Below are positions 42,246-51,783 of a DNA stretch of 64,000 nt, piece by piece (within the stretch, counting starts at the first letter, position 1; each line of letters opens with the position of its first letter). The notes below the pieces were generated by a model. The model did no database searches and was not told where the DNA came from. It was given only the letters and a program-made list of their open reading frames with translations. A program made the translations under genes and the position numbers. The DNA comes from Halohasta litorea (GTDB lineage: Archaea; Halobacteriota; Halobacteria; Halobacteriales; Haloferacaceae): contig NZ_JANHDJ010000003.1 of assembly GCF_024494645.1 (NCBI RefSeq), forward strand, positions 124,001-188,000, written 5' to 3'.

Positions 42246-43529
42246 ATGCATATCACCGTCATCGGGAGCGGCTATGTGGGGACGACGGTTTCGGCGTGTT
42301 TCGCCGAAATGGGCCATACAGTGACGGCGATCGACATCGACCAAGGGATCGTCGACACGCTCAACGGTGGCGAGGCACCGATCAGCGAACCGGGCCTCGA
42401 TGAGCTCATCGCCAAACACGCTGGCGGTCGATTCACTGCCTCGACAAGCTACGATGCAGTCCCCGAAACGGATATCACCTTCCTGGCGATCGGCACGCCC
42501 TCAAACGCCGACGGCAGTATCGACCTTGCAGGCCTTGAAGCGGCGGCCAAAGCGACCGGCGAAGCACTTGCCCAAAAGAGCAACCGGCATCTTGTCGTCA
42601 TCAAAAGCACCGTCACTCCGCCGAGTATCCGAGCGGTACTCGAACCGGCGATCCGTTCGGGATCCAACGACAATGCAGCCATCGACATCGCAACCAATCC
42701 CGAGTTCCTCAGAGAGGGGACAGCGGTTTCGGACTTCCAGGACCCCGACAAGCTCGTCGTCGGCACGGACTCCGAGTGGGCAACCGACCGGCTCACAGCC
42801 GTCTACGAACCACTTCTCGACTCTGAGATGCCGATCGTCGACACCGATCCCGAGACCGCAGCGATGATCAAGTACGCCAACAACGCCTTTCTCGCCTCGA
42901 AAATCAGTCTGATCAACGATCTGGGGAACATCTGCAAGGAGTTCGGCCTCGATGCCTACGAGGTCGCCGACGCGATCGGCCTCGACGACCGGATCTCCGA
43001 GCAGTTCCTCAGAAGCGGTGTCGGCTGGGGCGGCTCCTGTTTCCCGAAAGACGTCAACGCACTCATCGCCGCCGCCAAAAGCGAGGGATACGAACCAGCC
43101 ATGCTCGAAGCCGCCGTGACGGTCAACGACCGACAGCCCGACCGACTGGTAGCGGCCCTCCAGGAGCACGTCGATCTTGAGGGAGCCCGAATTGCCGTGC
43201 TTGGGCTCGCGTTCAAACCGGACACCGACGACATTCGGAACTCGCGGGCGATTCCCGTGATCGACGCGCTGCAAGCAGGCGGTGCCGATATCGTCGCGTA
43301 CGATCCCGTTGCGGCCGAGCAGATGGCCGACCGGTTCCCCGATATCGAGTACGCCGAGACGGCCGCCGAGGCGCTCACGGGAGCCGATGGCGTGGCAGTA
43401 GTCACCGACTGGGAGGAGTTCAGCGAGCTCGACGAGGAGTTCAATACGATGTCGACACCAGTTGTAGTGGATGGTCGACGCTGTATCGAACGTCGTGATG
43501 GGATCGTGTATGAAGGATTAACGTGGTGA
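42246..43529 (+). CDS. aglM: UDP-glucose 6-dehydrogenase AglM-like
   Basis: The 427-residue enzyme oxidises UDP-glucose to UDP-glucuronate with two NAD. It has the Rossmann VIGSGYVGTTV, AIGTPSNADGSID, NPEFLREGTAVSDFQ, the catalytic Cys near residue 265 in GWGGSCFPKDVNAL, and the C-terminal LGLAFKPDTDDIRNSR. AglM of Haloferax supplies glucuronate for N-glycosylation, and pairing with aglF here supports the same role. Length is normal. Confidence 0.93.
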   Translation: MHITVIGSGYVGTTVSACFAEMGHTVTAIDIDQGIVDTLNGGEAPISEPGLDELIAKHAGGRFTASTSYDAVPETDITFLAIGTPSNADGSIDLAGLEAAAKATGEALAQKSNRHLVVIKSTVTPPSIRAVLEPAIRSGSNDNAAIDIATNPEFLREGTAVSDFQDPDKLVVGTDSEWATDRLTAVYEPLLDSEMPIVDTDPETAAMIKYANNAFLASKISLINDLGNICKEFGLDAYEVADAIGLDDRISEQFLRSGVGWGGSCFPKDVNALIAAAKSEGYEPAMLEAAVTVNDRQPDRLVAALQEHVDLEGARIAVLGLAFKPDTDDIRNSRAIPVIDALQAGGADIVAYDPVAAEQMADRFPDIEYAETAAEALTGADGVAVVTDWEEFSELDEEFNTMSTPVVVDGRRCIERRDGIVYEGLTW

Positions 43530-43581
43530 GAACCTGTTTCGTTCCGCAGTCGTTTTACATACGCTACTGTAGCCACTGGTA

Positions 43582-45384
43582 ATGACCGACAGCACCGACC
43601 ACGAAGATCTCACGTGGGGCGAGAAGTTGGCGGCCCTCCGGCGAGTTGCCAGCTACCGGCCGACGTTTACTGCGGGCCTCATCATACTTGGTGGCTTCGT
43701 TGCTGCCCTCGAAGGCGTCGGCCTCGGGTTTATTCACCCGATCATCGAGGTCGCACAGGCCGAGGGCCCGGTCGACAGTGGCGGCCCGGTGTTGGAGACG
43801 TTCCTCCGGATCTACGACCTGCTCGGCATCCCGTTCGAACTCGGCTATCTGCTTGTCGGCGTGACGGCCGTAATGACGGTCCGGTACACGCTGTCGTTTC
43901 TCGTCGCGTGGCTAAAGGCGTATCTCGCCACAGCCTACGAGGCAGCACTACGGACCCGCGCCTTCGATGACGCGCTTGGGGCCCGTGTCGGCTACTTCGA
44001 TGCGGAGGGCTCCGACGACATCCTCAACGCGATCATCACTGAAACGCGGTTCTCCGGGCAAGTGATCGAGAAGGGCGTAGCGACCATGGAGCGACTGTTT
44101 CTGGTCGGGATGTATCTCGCCGTAATGGTGTACATCACACCGTTGATGACCGGGCTGGCGGTCGGCTTACTGGGGACGATCACCCTCGTGCTTCGGGTCG
44201 GGATCGAACCAGCGGTCACCGTCGGCACGCGCGTTGCGGAGGCCAACGAGCGGGTCCAGACTGCAGTACAGGCGGGGACACAGGGCATTCGCGACGTCAA
44301 GCTCTTCCGGATGTCCGAAGAGCTCTTCGAGAACTTCCAAAACGCGATCGACCAGTTCCGTACCTCCGAAGTCGCCATCTCGCGGAACGAGGCGGCGATC
44401 ACCAACTTCTACCAGCTGGCGGCTGCGGTCACCATCTTCGTGCTGATCTACGTCGGGTTCGTCTTTTCGGGCCTCGAACTCGGCGAACTCGGCATCTTCC
44501 TCATCGCCATGTTCCAGCTGGCCCCGCGAGTGAGTACGCTCAACAGCCAACTGTACAGCCTTGAGGGAGCGCTATCCCATCTCGTCCGCACCCATGAGTT
44601 CCTCGATCGACTCGACGATCGACAGGAGGCAAGCGGTGACCGGCCGGTGTCGTCGGTCGACGAGATCTCGTTTGAGAACGTCGAGTTCGGATACACCGAC
44701 GAAGAGCGTGTCCTCGATGGTGTCTCCTTCGGTGTTTCCCGCGGCGAGTTCGTCGCCTTTGTCGGCCAATCTGGAGCCGGGAAGTCGACGATCGTCTCGC
44801 TGCTCGCGCGGCTCTACGACCCCGACGACGGCGAGATCACTGCCGACGGCATCCCGATCGACGAGTTCGATCTCGACCAGTGGCGCGGACGGATCGCGGT
44901 CGTCCGGCAGCGGCCGTTCATCTTCGACGATACCCTCGAACGCAACATCACGATCGGCAACCGCGAAGCCACCCGCCGAGATGTCGAACGGGTCTGTGAG
45001 ATCGCCATGGTCGAGGAGTTCCTCGACGAACTGCCGAACGGGTACGACTCACAGCTCGGCGATGACGGCGTCCGGCTCTCGGGCGGCCAGCGCCAGCGGA
45101 TCGCCGTCGCCCGTGCGCTGCTGACCGACGCCGACTTCCTCGTTTTGGATGAGGCGACGAGCGATCTTGACTCCGGCCTGGAGCGTGACCTCCAGGCGTC
45201 GATCGAATCAATGGATCGTGAGGTCGGCATTATCGCGATCGCCCACCGGCTCTCGACCGTGCGGAACGCCGATCGAATCCACACGCTTGATGACGGCCAG
45301 ATTGTCGAATCCGGCACTCATGAGGAACTCCTGGAGCAAACGGGCTCCTACGCCAAGCTCTACGAAATGCAGTCGCGTCAGTAA
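43582..45384 (+). CDS. MsbA/PglK-like ABC exporter (fused permease-ATPase)
   Basis: The 600-residue half-transporter has six membrane helices (about residues 25-320) and an ATPase domain with Walker A GQSGAGKST near residue 395, signature LSGGQRQRIAVARALL, Walker B FLVLDEATSDLD and the H-loop IAIAHRLST. Such exporters move lipids, drugs or lipid-linked glycans; bacterial PglK flips N-glycan precursors. It is 52 nt after aglM with its own TATA-like TTTTACAT, so a role in flipping glycan lipids is plausible but not shown. Confidence 0.9.
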   Translation: MTDSTDHEDLTWGEKLAALRRVASYRPTFTAGLIILGGFVAALEGVGLGFIHPIIEVAQAEGPVDSGGPVLETFLRIYDLLGIPFELGYLLVGVTAVMTVRYTLSFLVAWLKAYLATAYEAALRTRAFDDALGARVGYFDAEGSDDILNAIITETRFSGQVIEKGVATMERLFLVGMYLAVMVYITPLMTGLAVGLLGTITLVLRVGIEPAVTVGTRVAEANERVQTAVQAGTQGIRDVKLFRMSEELFENFQNAIDQFRTSEVAISRNEAAITNFYQLAAAVTIFVLIYVGFVFSGLELGELGIFLIAMFQLAPRVSTLNSQLYSLEGALSHLVRTHEFLDRLDDRQEASGDRPVSSVDEISFENVEFGYTDEERVLDGVSFGVSRGEFVAFVGQSGAGKSTIVSLLARLYDPDDGEITADGIPIDEFDLDQWRGRIAVVRQRPFIFDDTLERNITIGNREATRRDVERVCEIAMVEEFLDELPNGYDSQLGDDGVRLSGGQRQRIAVARALLTDADFLVLDEATSDLDSGLERDLQASIESMDREVGIIAIAHRLSTVRNADRIHTLDDGQIVESGTHEELLEQTGSYAKLYEMQSRQ

Positions 45385-45451
45385 CTGAAATAGATAGTAA
45401 ATCACTCCACACACCCCCAGAACCGGCCCGGAATCTCGGAGCCGATCCGGA

Positions 45452-45997
45452 TTAGAGATATTCGGAGTCGACCTGCACCGAGAATTCGACGTCCTCGCGT
45501 CGCCGACCCTCGACGTCGGCCACCGCACGCTGGACGACGCGCTCGGCCTCGTTTTTGATCAGCGGGATCACCTTCTTGAGTACCCAGCCCCACGAGACGA
45601 GCGTCGGGAGGTTCACCGCACTACCGTCGGCCGACTCCGGGTCGAAATCGATCCGCAGGTCGACGTCACAGGCGATCGTAGCATCGTCGGGTGCGTCCGC
45701 GGGTAGCTCTTCGCGTTCCTCGACGCGCCAGTGGCCGTTGGCGTTGAGATCCTTGATCACCCGCCAGTCGATCTTTTCGGGCGGGTCGACGTCGACGACC
45801 TCCGAGTGAGCCGTGTATTTCAGTTTCCACCACGCGAAGTTGAGCGCATACTGGGTGCCGACCCCGCCGTCGCCCTGGAGGGTGTCGACGCCGGTGAGGT
45901 ACTCCGAATATCGCGCATAGCGGGGGAAATCCAGGAGCACCTCGTAGACCGTCTCGGGGGCCTCGTAAATCACCGTACTGACGACGATCGTATCCAC
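45452..45997 (-). CDS. SRPBCC (START-like) family protein
   Basis: The 181-residue protein reads STVIYEAPETVYEVLLDFP and RYARYSEYLTGVD, then YTAHSEVVDVDPPEKIDWRV, typical of the polyketide-cyclase/START-like helix-grip fold that binds hydrophobic ligands. The start is GTG at 45997. It stands alone, convergent with the ABC exporter. Ligand unknown. Confidence 0.85.
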   Translation of the reverse strand: MDTIVVSTVIYEAPETVYEVLLDFPRYARYSEYLTGVDTLQGDGGVGTQYALNFAWWKLKYTAHSEVVDVDPPEKIDWRVIKDLNANGHWRVEEREELPADAPDDATIACDVDLRIDFDPESADGSAVNLPTLVSWGWVLKKVIPLIKNEAERVVQRAVADVEGRRREDVEFSVQVDSEYL

Positions 45998-46089
45998 GCC
46001 AACGGGTTCGGACGGGGGACTCTTATACCTTCACGAGAATCGGGCGGCGAATTCCACAGTCACTTATGGCAGTATCGCGACCGTGGGGT

Positions 46090-46374
46090 ATGGTCGAAAC
46101 GGAAACCTACACCATCGAGGGACCGAGCGGCGATACCGAAGACGTCGAACTGCCCGCGGGCTTGGTCGACACCCTCGCCGAACAGGGCGAGGAGCCGACA
46201 CAGGTCATCAGCGATATCGTGGTGCAGGCGCTCGCCCAGCACTCCCACGCGCTGGTCCACCACTCGCAGGGCGAGACGCCGTCGGATCTCGTCGACATCA
46301 ACGAGACGATGGAGGAACTCTTCGAGGACCGCTTCGGGATGCCGCTGGCCGAAGCGATGGGTCACGACCACTAA
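46090..46374 (+). CDS. Small acidic haloarchaeal protein of unknown function
   Basis: The product has 94 residues: VETETYTIEGPSGDTEDVEL, a predicted helix ending in HSHALVHHSQGE and a C-terminal EELFEDRFGMPLAEAMGHDH. Several His residues could bind metal. The ATG at 46090 has a TATA-like CTTATGG about 28 nt before it, which favours it over the ATG at 46066. It is convergent with the metal ABC importer operon, 38 nt away; no function is assigned. Confidence 0.7.
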   Translation: MVETETYTIEGPSGDTEDVELPAGLVDTLAEQGEEPTQVISDIVVQALAQHSHALVHHSQGETPSDLVDINETMEELFEDRFGMPLAEAMGHDH

Positions 46375-46412
46375 CTCGGCCAGCAACCCGATCCGACGGA
46401 TCGAACCGCGAC

Positions 46413-47510
46413 TCAGCGCGTCGACATCGCAGTAACACCGTTTTTCGAGAGCGCAATCGCCAAGAGATAGATCACGATCCCGGCCATCACGATCGAGCCA
46501 CCCGACGGCAGGCTCATCGCGATCGAGAAGGCGAAGCCCGCGAGGATCGCCGTCTCCCCGAAGATGACCGAGAGATACATCGTCTCCCGGAAGGAGACGG
46601 CGATCTGTGAGGCCGCCGCCACCGGCACGACGAGCATCGCGGCGACCAGAATGATGCCCAGCACCTGCATCGCCCCGACGACGACGACCGCTGTCATCAC
46701 GACCAGCAGCGTGTTGTAGCTGTTGACCGGCAGCTGGGCGACGCGGGCGGCCTGCTCGTCGAACGTGATGAAGAGCAACTGCTTGTAGTTGAACAGCACT
46801 CCGGCGACGACGAGGACGCTCAAGATCGCCATCATGCGCGCGCCGTCAACGGTTACCACCGCGAGACTCCCGAACAGGTACCCCTCGATGCTGATCCCCG
46901 TCAGGCCGCGACCGTAGCTGATCAGCAGCGTCCCCAGGGCGAAACTCCCGCTGAGCATGATCGCGATCGGCACGTCGCCGTAGGTGTCGGTCCGGTCGGC
47001 GAGCCACTGGACGCCCAGCGCGCCGATGACCCCGACGATGAGCGCGCCGAACAGCAGCGAGCCGTCCCAGCCCGTCACGGCATTGAAAAGGAGGCTCACC
47101 GCGACGCCCGCGAAGGCGGCATGCGCCAGCGTTTCGCCGATCAGCGCCATCTCGCGGTGGACGAGGAAGCTCCCGACGAGCGGGGCGACGATCCCAATGA
47201 GGACGCCCGTCGACAGTGACTGCCACATGAATGGATGCTTAAAGACGTTCGTGCCGAGGGAGAGGTCCAGGAGCCGCCCAGCGATCCGGAACTGCTCGTA
47301 GGCGGTCGACGCATACGGCAGCTCCTGGAGCCAGTAGAGTCCGATAAAGCCGAGCATCACGACTGCGAGCAGGCCGACGATCCCGAGGGCGAGGAGTTCG
47401 ACCGTTTCGCGGGTCGTCCCTCGGGTGCGGAGCCGACCCAGCGGCCCCGAGGGAGTGCCGTCTGCGGCGGTGGGTGCGGTGCTGTCGGTGGGAGATGTGT
47501 CGGTGCTCAT
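46413..47510 (-). CDS. Zinc/manganese-type ABC transporter permease
   Basis: The 365-residue ABC-3 family permease has about eight to nine membrane helices after an unusually long Thr/Pro-rich N-terminus (about 40 residues). Motifs: HPFMWQSLSTGVLIGIVAPL, GSFLVHREMALIGETLAHAA (coupling region) and FDEQAARVAQLPVNSYNTLL. It is last in the metal importer operon; its ATG overlaps the ATPase stop by one base. Zn2+ or Mn2+ is the usual substrate. Confidence 0.92.
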   Translation of the reverse strand: MSTDTSPTDSTAPTAADGTPSGPLGRLRTRGTTRETVELLALGIVGLLAVVMLGFIGLYWLQELPYASTAYEQFRIAGRLLDLSLGTNVFKHPFMWQSLSTGVLIGIVAPLVGSFLVHREMALIGETLAHAAFAGVAVSLLFNAVTGWDGSLLFGALIVGVIGALGVQWLADRTDTYGDVPIAIMLSGSFALGTLLISYGRGLTGISIEGYLFGSLAVVTVDGARMMAILSVLVVAGVLFNYKQLLFITFDEQAARVAQLPVNSYNTLLVVMTAVVVVGAMQVLGIILVAAMLVVPVAAASQIAVSFRETMYLSVIFGETAILAGFAFSIAMSLPSGGSIVMAGIVIYLLAIALSKNGVTAMSTR

Positions 47511-48250
47511 TAGTGATCGTGGTGGACGACGCGACCCGAGACGCCGTAGGCCTCCGTGAGGGCCTCGCTGTCGACGAAGGATTCGGTGTCGCCGTGGTGG
47601 AAGAGTTCGGTGTTGATACAGGCGATGCGGTTGGCGCGGTCGGTGACGACGCCGATATCGTGTTCGATCAGGATGATCGTGATCCCGTCGGCGTTGAGAT
47701 CATCCAGGAGTTGATAAAACGCATCGCGGGATTCGGCGTCGACGCCGACGGTCGGCTCATCGAGTGCCAGCAGGTCTGCTTCACTTGCGAGCGCGCGGGC
47801 GATGTAGGCCCGCTGGCGCTGGCCGCCCGAGAGATCGCTCATCCGGCGGTCGGCCAGATCGGCGATGCCGACGGTTTCGAGAGCGTCGTCGACCGTCTCG
47901 TAGTCGTGGGCCGACAGCCGCGAGTGGCCGACGTGGGCGAACCGGCCCATGGTAACGTTCTCCTGGACGGTGACGGGCATCGACCCCGACTGGCTGGTCG
48001 ACTGCTGGGAAACGTAGCCAATGCGGTGGCCGTCGTCGAACTCGCTCACTGGCTCGCCGAACAGCTCGACGCTCCCGCTGTCAGGGTCGTGGAGCCCCAA
48101 CATGAGATGCAACAGCGTCGTCTTGCCCGAGCCGTTGGGGCCGATGAGGCCGAGGAACTCCCCGGCCTCGACGTCGAGAGTGATGTCGCTGACGGCGGGA
48201 GTCTCCCCGTAGGCGAACGTCACCGAATCGAGACTGATGACCGGATTCAC
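47510..48250 (-). CDS. Zinc/manganese-type ABC transporter ATPase
   Basis: The 246-residue protein has Walker A GPNGSGKTTLL, Q-loop VSQQSTSQSG, signature LSGGQRQRAYIARAL and Walker B LLALDEPTVGVD, then LIEHDIGVV. The GTG at 48250 gives MNPVISLDSVTFAYGE, the normal family start; no ATG lies in a sensible place and the longer frame runs into the preceding gene. It sits between the binding-protein gene (50 nt upstream) and the permease gene. Confidence 0.92.
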   Translation of the reverse strand: MNPVISLDSVTFAYGETPAVSDITLDVEAGEFLGLIGPNGSGKTTLLHLMLGLHDPDSGSVELFGEPVSEFDDGHRIGYVSQQSTSQSGSMPVTVQENVTMGRFAHVGHSRLSAHDYETVDDALETVGIADLADRRMSDLSGGQRQRAYIARALASEADLLALDEPTVGVDAESRDAFYQLLDDLNADGITIILIEHDIGVVTDRANRIACINTELFHHGDTESFVDSEALTEAYGVSGRVVHHDH

Positions 48251-48300
48251 GGTGTGTACAGTGACGGGTTGGCCAGCAGCGTGTTTAGTATGTTCATTTC

Positions 48301-49425
48301 TTACTCCGCGCCGAGGGCCTGGCGGAACGCCGGGAGCGTGACCTGTTGCATCTGGTCGATGAACCCCCAGTCGTTGTCGGCCCACTCTCTGAGCGTTCCG
48401 GCTCCGGCGGTGACTGCCATCGTCTCGGTTGCGCTGTTGCTGTTCTCGACGATCGTGTTGGCGAGTCGGTCGGACTCGAAGCGGTCATACAGGATCACGT
48501 CGATCCCACTTTCGTCGACGAGGTCGAGCGTCTCGGAGATCTCCGTTTGGGAAGGACTCGCATCCGGTGAGATCCCGGCGACAGTGTGGATGTCGAACCC
48601 GTATCGGGCTTCGATATAGGCGAACGACGAGTGCGTAGCGAGAACGACCGTCGACCGCTCGGCGTCGTCGAGGAGCTCCTGGAACTGCGAATCGAGCTCG
48701 GCGAGTCGCTCGTTGTAGGCGGCCGCGTTGGACTCGTAGCTCTCGCTGTTGTCGGGGTCGATCTCGGCGAACCCTGTGGCGATAGTCTCGACCATCTCCT
48801 GGGCGAGCACGGGGTCGACCCAGACGTGGGGATCGAGCTGGCCGCGGTCGACCTCGCCGTCCATTGGCTCATCGTGCTGTTCGCCCATCTCCCCGTCGTG
48901 CTGTTCATCCATCCCCTCGTTGTGCTGTTCGTCGTCGGTCTCGTTGTGCTGTTCGTCGTCGGTCTCGTTGTGCTGTTCGTCGTCTTCCTGGTGCGTGTCC
49001 CCCTCGTGTTGGTCGGTTTCGCCCTCGTGGTCGTGGCCACTTTCGATCATCCGCGATTCGAGGCCGTCGAGGGCGTCGATGGCTGCGACAGTCTCGTAGT
49101 CGGCTTCGAGCGTCGAGGCGAGATCCTGGGCCCACGAGAACTCCGGCGTATCGAGATACACGAAGGCGTTGGTCGAGGCGACCTCCCGCGGGAGATCGCC
49201 GTCGGGCTCCCAGCCGTGGCCCAACTGGCCGAAGTCGACCGGGTTCTCGATCGTCGCTTCGTCTCCGGCAACTGCTTGGGACCAATCCCAGAGCGCGAAG
49301 AAGGCTGCGTACGCCGAGTCGAACTCCCCTTGGCCACCGGCCACGTCGTCGAGACAGCCAGCCAACCCACCGAGTGCCAGCGTGCCAGCACCACTCTTGA
49401 TCGCGGTCCGCCGAGTCAGGTTCAT
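48301..49425 (-). CDS. Zinc/manganese-type ABC binding lipoprotein with His/Asp-rich repeats
   Basis: The 374-residue ZnuA-family protein starts with a Tat lipoprotein signal: TRRTAIKSGAGTLALGGLAGC, read as RR plus lipobox LAGC. The metal loop between the lobes is expanded with His and acid repeats (DDEQHNET repeated, then MDEQHDGE and MGEQHDEP), followed by QLDPHVWVDPVLAQEM, the family metal-ligand motif. LATHSSFAYIEARYGFD gives another ligand. ATG at 49425 is preferred; TATA-like TTTTTATTGG (minus strand, 49446-49455) is 26 nt before it. First gene of the operon. Confidence 0.93.
   Translation of the reverse strand: MNLTRRTAIKSGAGTLALGGLAGCLDDVAGGQGEFDSAYAAFFALWDWSQAVAGDEATIENPVDFGQLGHGWEPDGDLPREVASTNAFVYLDTPEFSWAQDLASTLEADYETVAAIDALDGLESRMIESGHDHEGETDQHEGDTHQEDDEQHNETDDEQHNETDDEQHNEGMDEQHDGEMGEQHDEPMDGEVDRGQLDPHVWVDPVLAQEMVETIATGFAEIDPDNSESYESNAAAYNERLAELDSQFQELLDDAERSTVVLATHSSFAYIEARYGFDIHTVAGISPDASPSQTEISETLDLVDESGIDVILYDRFESDRLANTIVENSNSATETMAVTAGAGTLREWADNDWGFIDQMQQVTLPAFRQALGAE
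48919..48990. repeat. 24-bp coding tandem repeat in the metal-binding loop
   Basis: A 24-bp unit occurs at 48919-48942 and 48943-48966 identically, with a third diverged copy at 48967-48990. It encodes DDEQHNET-type repeats on the minus strand. Unit length is a multiple of three, so copy number can change without frameshift. Confidence 0.85.
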
Positions 49426-49445
49426 ACCCTGTCTAATAGCTCTAC

Positions 49446-49455
49446 CAATAAAAAT
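49446..49455 (-). promoter_or_regulatory. TATA box of the metal importer operon
   Basis: Read on the minus strand it is TTTTTATTGG, centred 26 nt before the ATG at 49425. AT-rich DNA upstream to about 49510 could hold a metal-regulator site, but I see no clear palindrome. Confidence 0.5.
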
Positions 49456-49689
49456 ACTATTATCTAAGATCCTTATTTTATTAATCTGGCTCAAATAGAG
49501 TGTTCGAGTTATTATATCCCCGCTCGTAGGCGAGTACCTGATGACTTGTCCACTGCCCCATTGCCATCCACAGCTACACGCACTCGGCGACTAAATATAA
49601 CGAACAATCACGGGTGAGATGATATATCAATCACCATGTCAGATCCGGCACACCGTACTTTAAGAACGTCGGTGGGGTATATACGGACG

Positions 49690-51783
49690 ATGGGAACCCT
49701 AACCGAGCTATTCGCGCCGGAACGCATCGCAGTTGTCGGTGCGACCGCACGCGAGGGGTCGATCGGACGGGCCGTCACCAGTAATCTGGTGTCGGAGTAC
49801 GATGGGACGGTCGTCCCGGTCAACCCCAACTATGATGAGGTGTTGGATCTCCCCTGTGTCGACGAGATCGGGAAGGCCGACGCCGATATGGCCGTGATCG
49901 TCGTCCCGCCGAAGATCGTCATTCCCGCCCTCGAACAGACGGGCGAGGCGGGCGTGACGAACGTTGTGGTCATCACTGCCGGGTTCGGCGAGACCGGCGG
50001 CGACGGCGCGAGCCGCGAACAGGAACTCAAAGAGATCGCCGCGGAGTACGACCTGGATCTCGTCGGGCCGAACAGTTTGGGCATCATGTCGACCTCCAAC
50101 GGGATGAACGCCAGTTTCGGGCCGGAGAGCCCCGAACCCGGCTCGATGTCCTTTATGAGCCAGTCGGGGGCGTTCATCACAGCGGTCCTGGATTGGGCCA
50201 ACGACGAGGACGTCGGCTTCAAGGACGTCGCCTCGCTGGGCAACAAAGCAGTGTTGGACGAGACCGACTTCGTCGACCACTGGGGCCAAGATCCGGACAC
50301 CGATGTCATCATCGGCTATCTGGAGGGGATCTCCGAGGGTCGTGACTTTATCGACACCGCCCGCGAGGTCACCCAGGATACGCCGATCGTCCTCGTGAAA
50401 TCCGGGCGAACCGACGCGGGCGCACAAGCAGCGTCCTCACACACCGGAACCATCGCTGGCTCCGAGCAGGCCTACGAGGCCGGGCTCGATCAGGCGGGCG
50501 TCCTGCGGGCCGAGTCGGTCCAGGACCTCTTCGACGCCGCCCAGATGCTGGCCAACCAGCCCGTCCCCGAGAACAACGACATCGCGGTCATCACCAACGC
50601 GGGTGGCCCGGGCGTAATGTCGACCGACGCCATCGGCGACTCCGACCTGGAGATGGCGACGTTCAGCCAGGAGACCCTCGACGAGTTCTCCGAGCAGTTA
50701 CCGCCTGAAGGGAACATCTACAACCCGGTCGACATCGTCGGCGACGCCGACGTCGATCGGTTCGCCGATGCGCTGGACATCGCTCTGGCCGACGACAACG
50801 TCGGCTCGGCGATGGTGCTGTCCTGCCCCACGGCAGTCCTCGACTACGAGCAGTTGGCCGAAGAGACCGTGAAGATGCGGGAGAAACACGGCAAACCCGT
50901 GGCGGCCTGCTTCATGGGTGGCGAAAGCGTCGATGCCTCCGCCGAAATTCTCAGCGACGCCGGGATCCCGAACTACTTCGATCCCTCACGCGCTATCGGC
51001 GCGCTCGACTCGCTGTGGGAGTACCGCGGCATCCAGAACCGCGAGTACGAGGCACCCGCGGACTTCGACGTGGACCGCGAGGCGGCTCGCGAGATCCTCG
51101 AACGCGTCGAAGAGCGCTCGGACAACCGCCTCGGCGTCGAAGCGATGGGCCTTCTGGAAGCCTACGGGATTCCGATGCCCGACAGCGAGATCGTCGACTC
51201 GCCCGAAGACGCCCGCGAGGTCGCCGAGCGGATCGAGGGCGACGTCGTCATGAAGATCGTCTCCCCCGACATTCTCCACAAATCCGACATCGGCGGCGTC
51301 AAAGTCGGTGTCGCCGACGAGGAGGTCCCGGACGCCTTCGAGGACCTGATCACCCGGGCGCGGAACTACCAGCCCGACGCCAATCTGCTCGGCGTACAGG
51401 TCCAGGAGATGTCGGACCTCGATGCTGGGACCGAAACCATCGTCGGGATGAACCGTGATCCGCAGTTCGGCCCGCTGATGATGTTCGGGCTGGGCGGGAT
51501 TTTCGTGGAGGTCCTCGAAGATACGACCTTCCGGGTCGCACCGCTCTCGGAGCCGGAAGCCCGTGAAATGACAGAAGAAATCAAGACAGCGCCGCTCCTA
51601 CGTGGTGCACGAGGACGGGATCCGGCCGATGTCGACGGGATCGTCGAGACCATCCAGCGGCTCTCGCAGCTGGTCGCGGACTTCCCGGCGATCATGGAGT
51701 TCGACATCAACCCGCTGGTCGCAACGCCCGACGGCGTCGATGCCGTCGATATCAGACTCACCGTCGACCCTGAAGAACTATGA
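49690..51783 (+). CDS. acd: ADP-forming acetate-CoA ligase, fused alpha and beta subunits
   Basis: The 697-residue enzyme interconverts acetyl-CoA, ADP and phosphate with acetate, CoA and ATP. The N-terminal CoA-binding part has AVVGATAREGSIGRAV and VGPNSLGIMS; the phosphohistidine is in SSHTGTIAGSE. The C-terminal ATP-grasp part has EAYGIPMPDSEIV, VVMKIVSPDILHKSDIGGVK and EFDINPL. Fusion of both subunits is normal in haloarchaea. The ATG at 49690 (MGTLTELFAPERIAVVG) is used; TACTTTAAG about 25 nt upstream fits a TATA box. It overlaps the next gene by 4 nt. Confidence 0.93.
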   Translation: MGTLTELFAPERIAVVGATAREGSIGRAVTSNLVSEYDGTVVPVNPNYDEVLDLPCVDEIGKADADMAVIVVPPKIVIPALEQTGEAGVTNVVVITAGFGETGGDGASREQELKEIAAEYDLDLVGPNSLGIMSTSNGMNASFGPESPEPGSMSFMSQSGAFITAVLDWANDEDVGFKDVASLGNKAVLDETDFVDHWGQDPDTDVIIGYLEGISEGRDFIDTAREVTQDTPIVLVKSGRTDAGAQAASSHTGTIAGSEQAYEAGLDQAGVLRAESVQDLFDAAQMLANQPVPENNDIAVITNAGGPGVMSTDAIGDSDLEMATFSQETLDEFSEQLPPEGNIYNPVDIVGDADVDRFADALDIALADDNVGSAMVLSCPTAVLDYEQLAEETVKMREKHGKPVAACFMGGESVDASAEILSDAGIPNYFDPSRAIGALDSLWEYRGIQNREYEAPADFDVDREAAREILERVEERSDNRLGVEAMGLLEAYGIPMPDSEIVDSPEDAREVAERIEGDVVMKIVSPDILHKSDIGGVKVGVADEEVPDAFEDLITRARNYQPDANLLGVQVQEMSDLDAGTETIVGMNRDPQFGPLMMFGLGGIFVEVLEDTTFRVAPLSEPEAREMTEEIKTAPLLRGARGRDPADVDGIVETIQRLSQLVADFPAIMEFDINPLVATPDGVDAVDIRLTVDPEEL

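Noticed and set aside
48919-48990. Tandem repeats considered as a CRISPR array
   Set aside because: Units are directly adjacent without spacers and are in-frame coding for the metal-binding loop.
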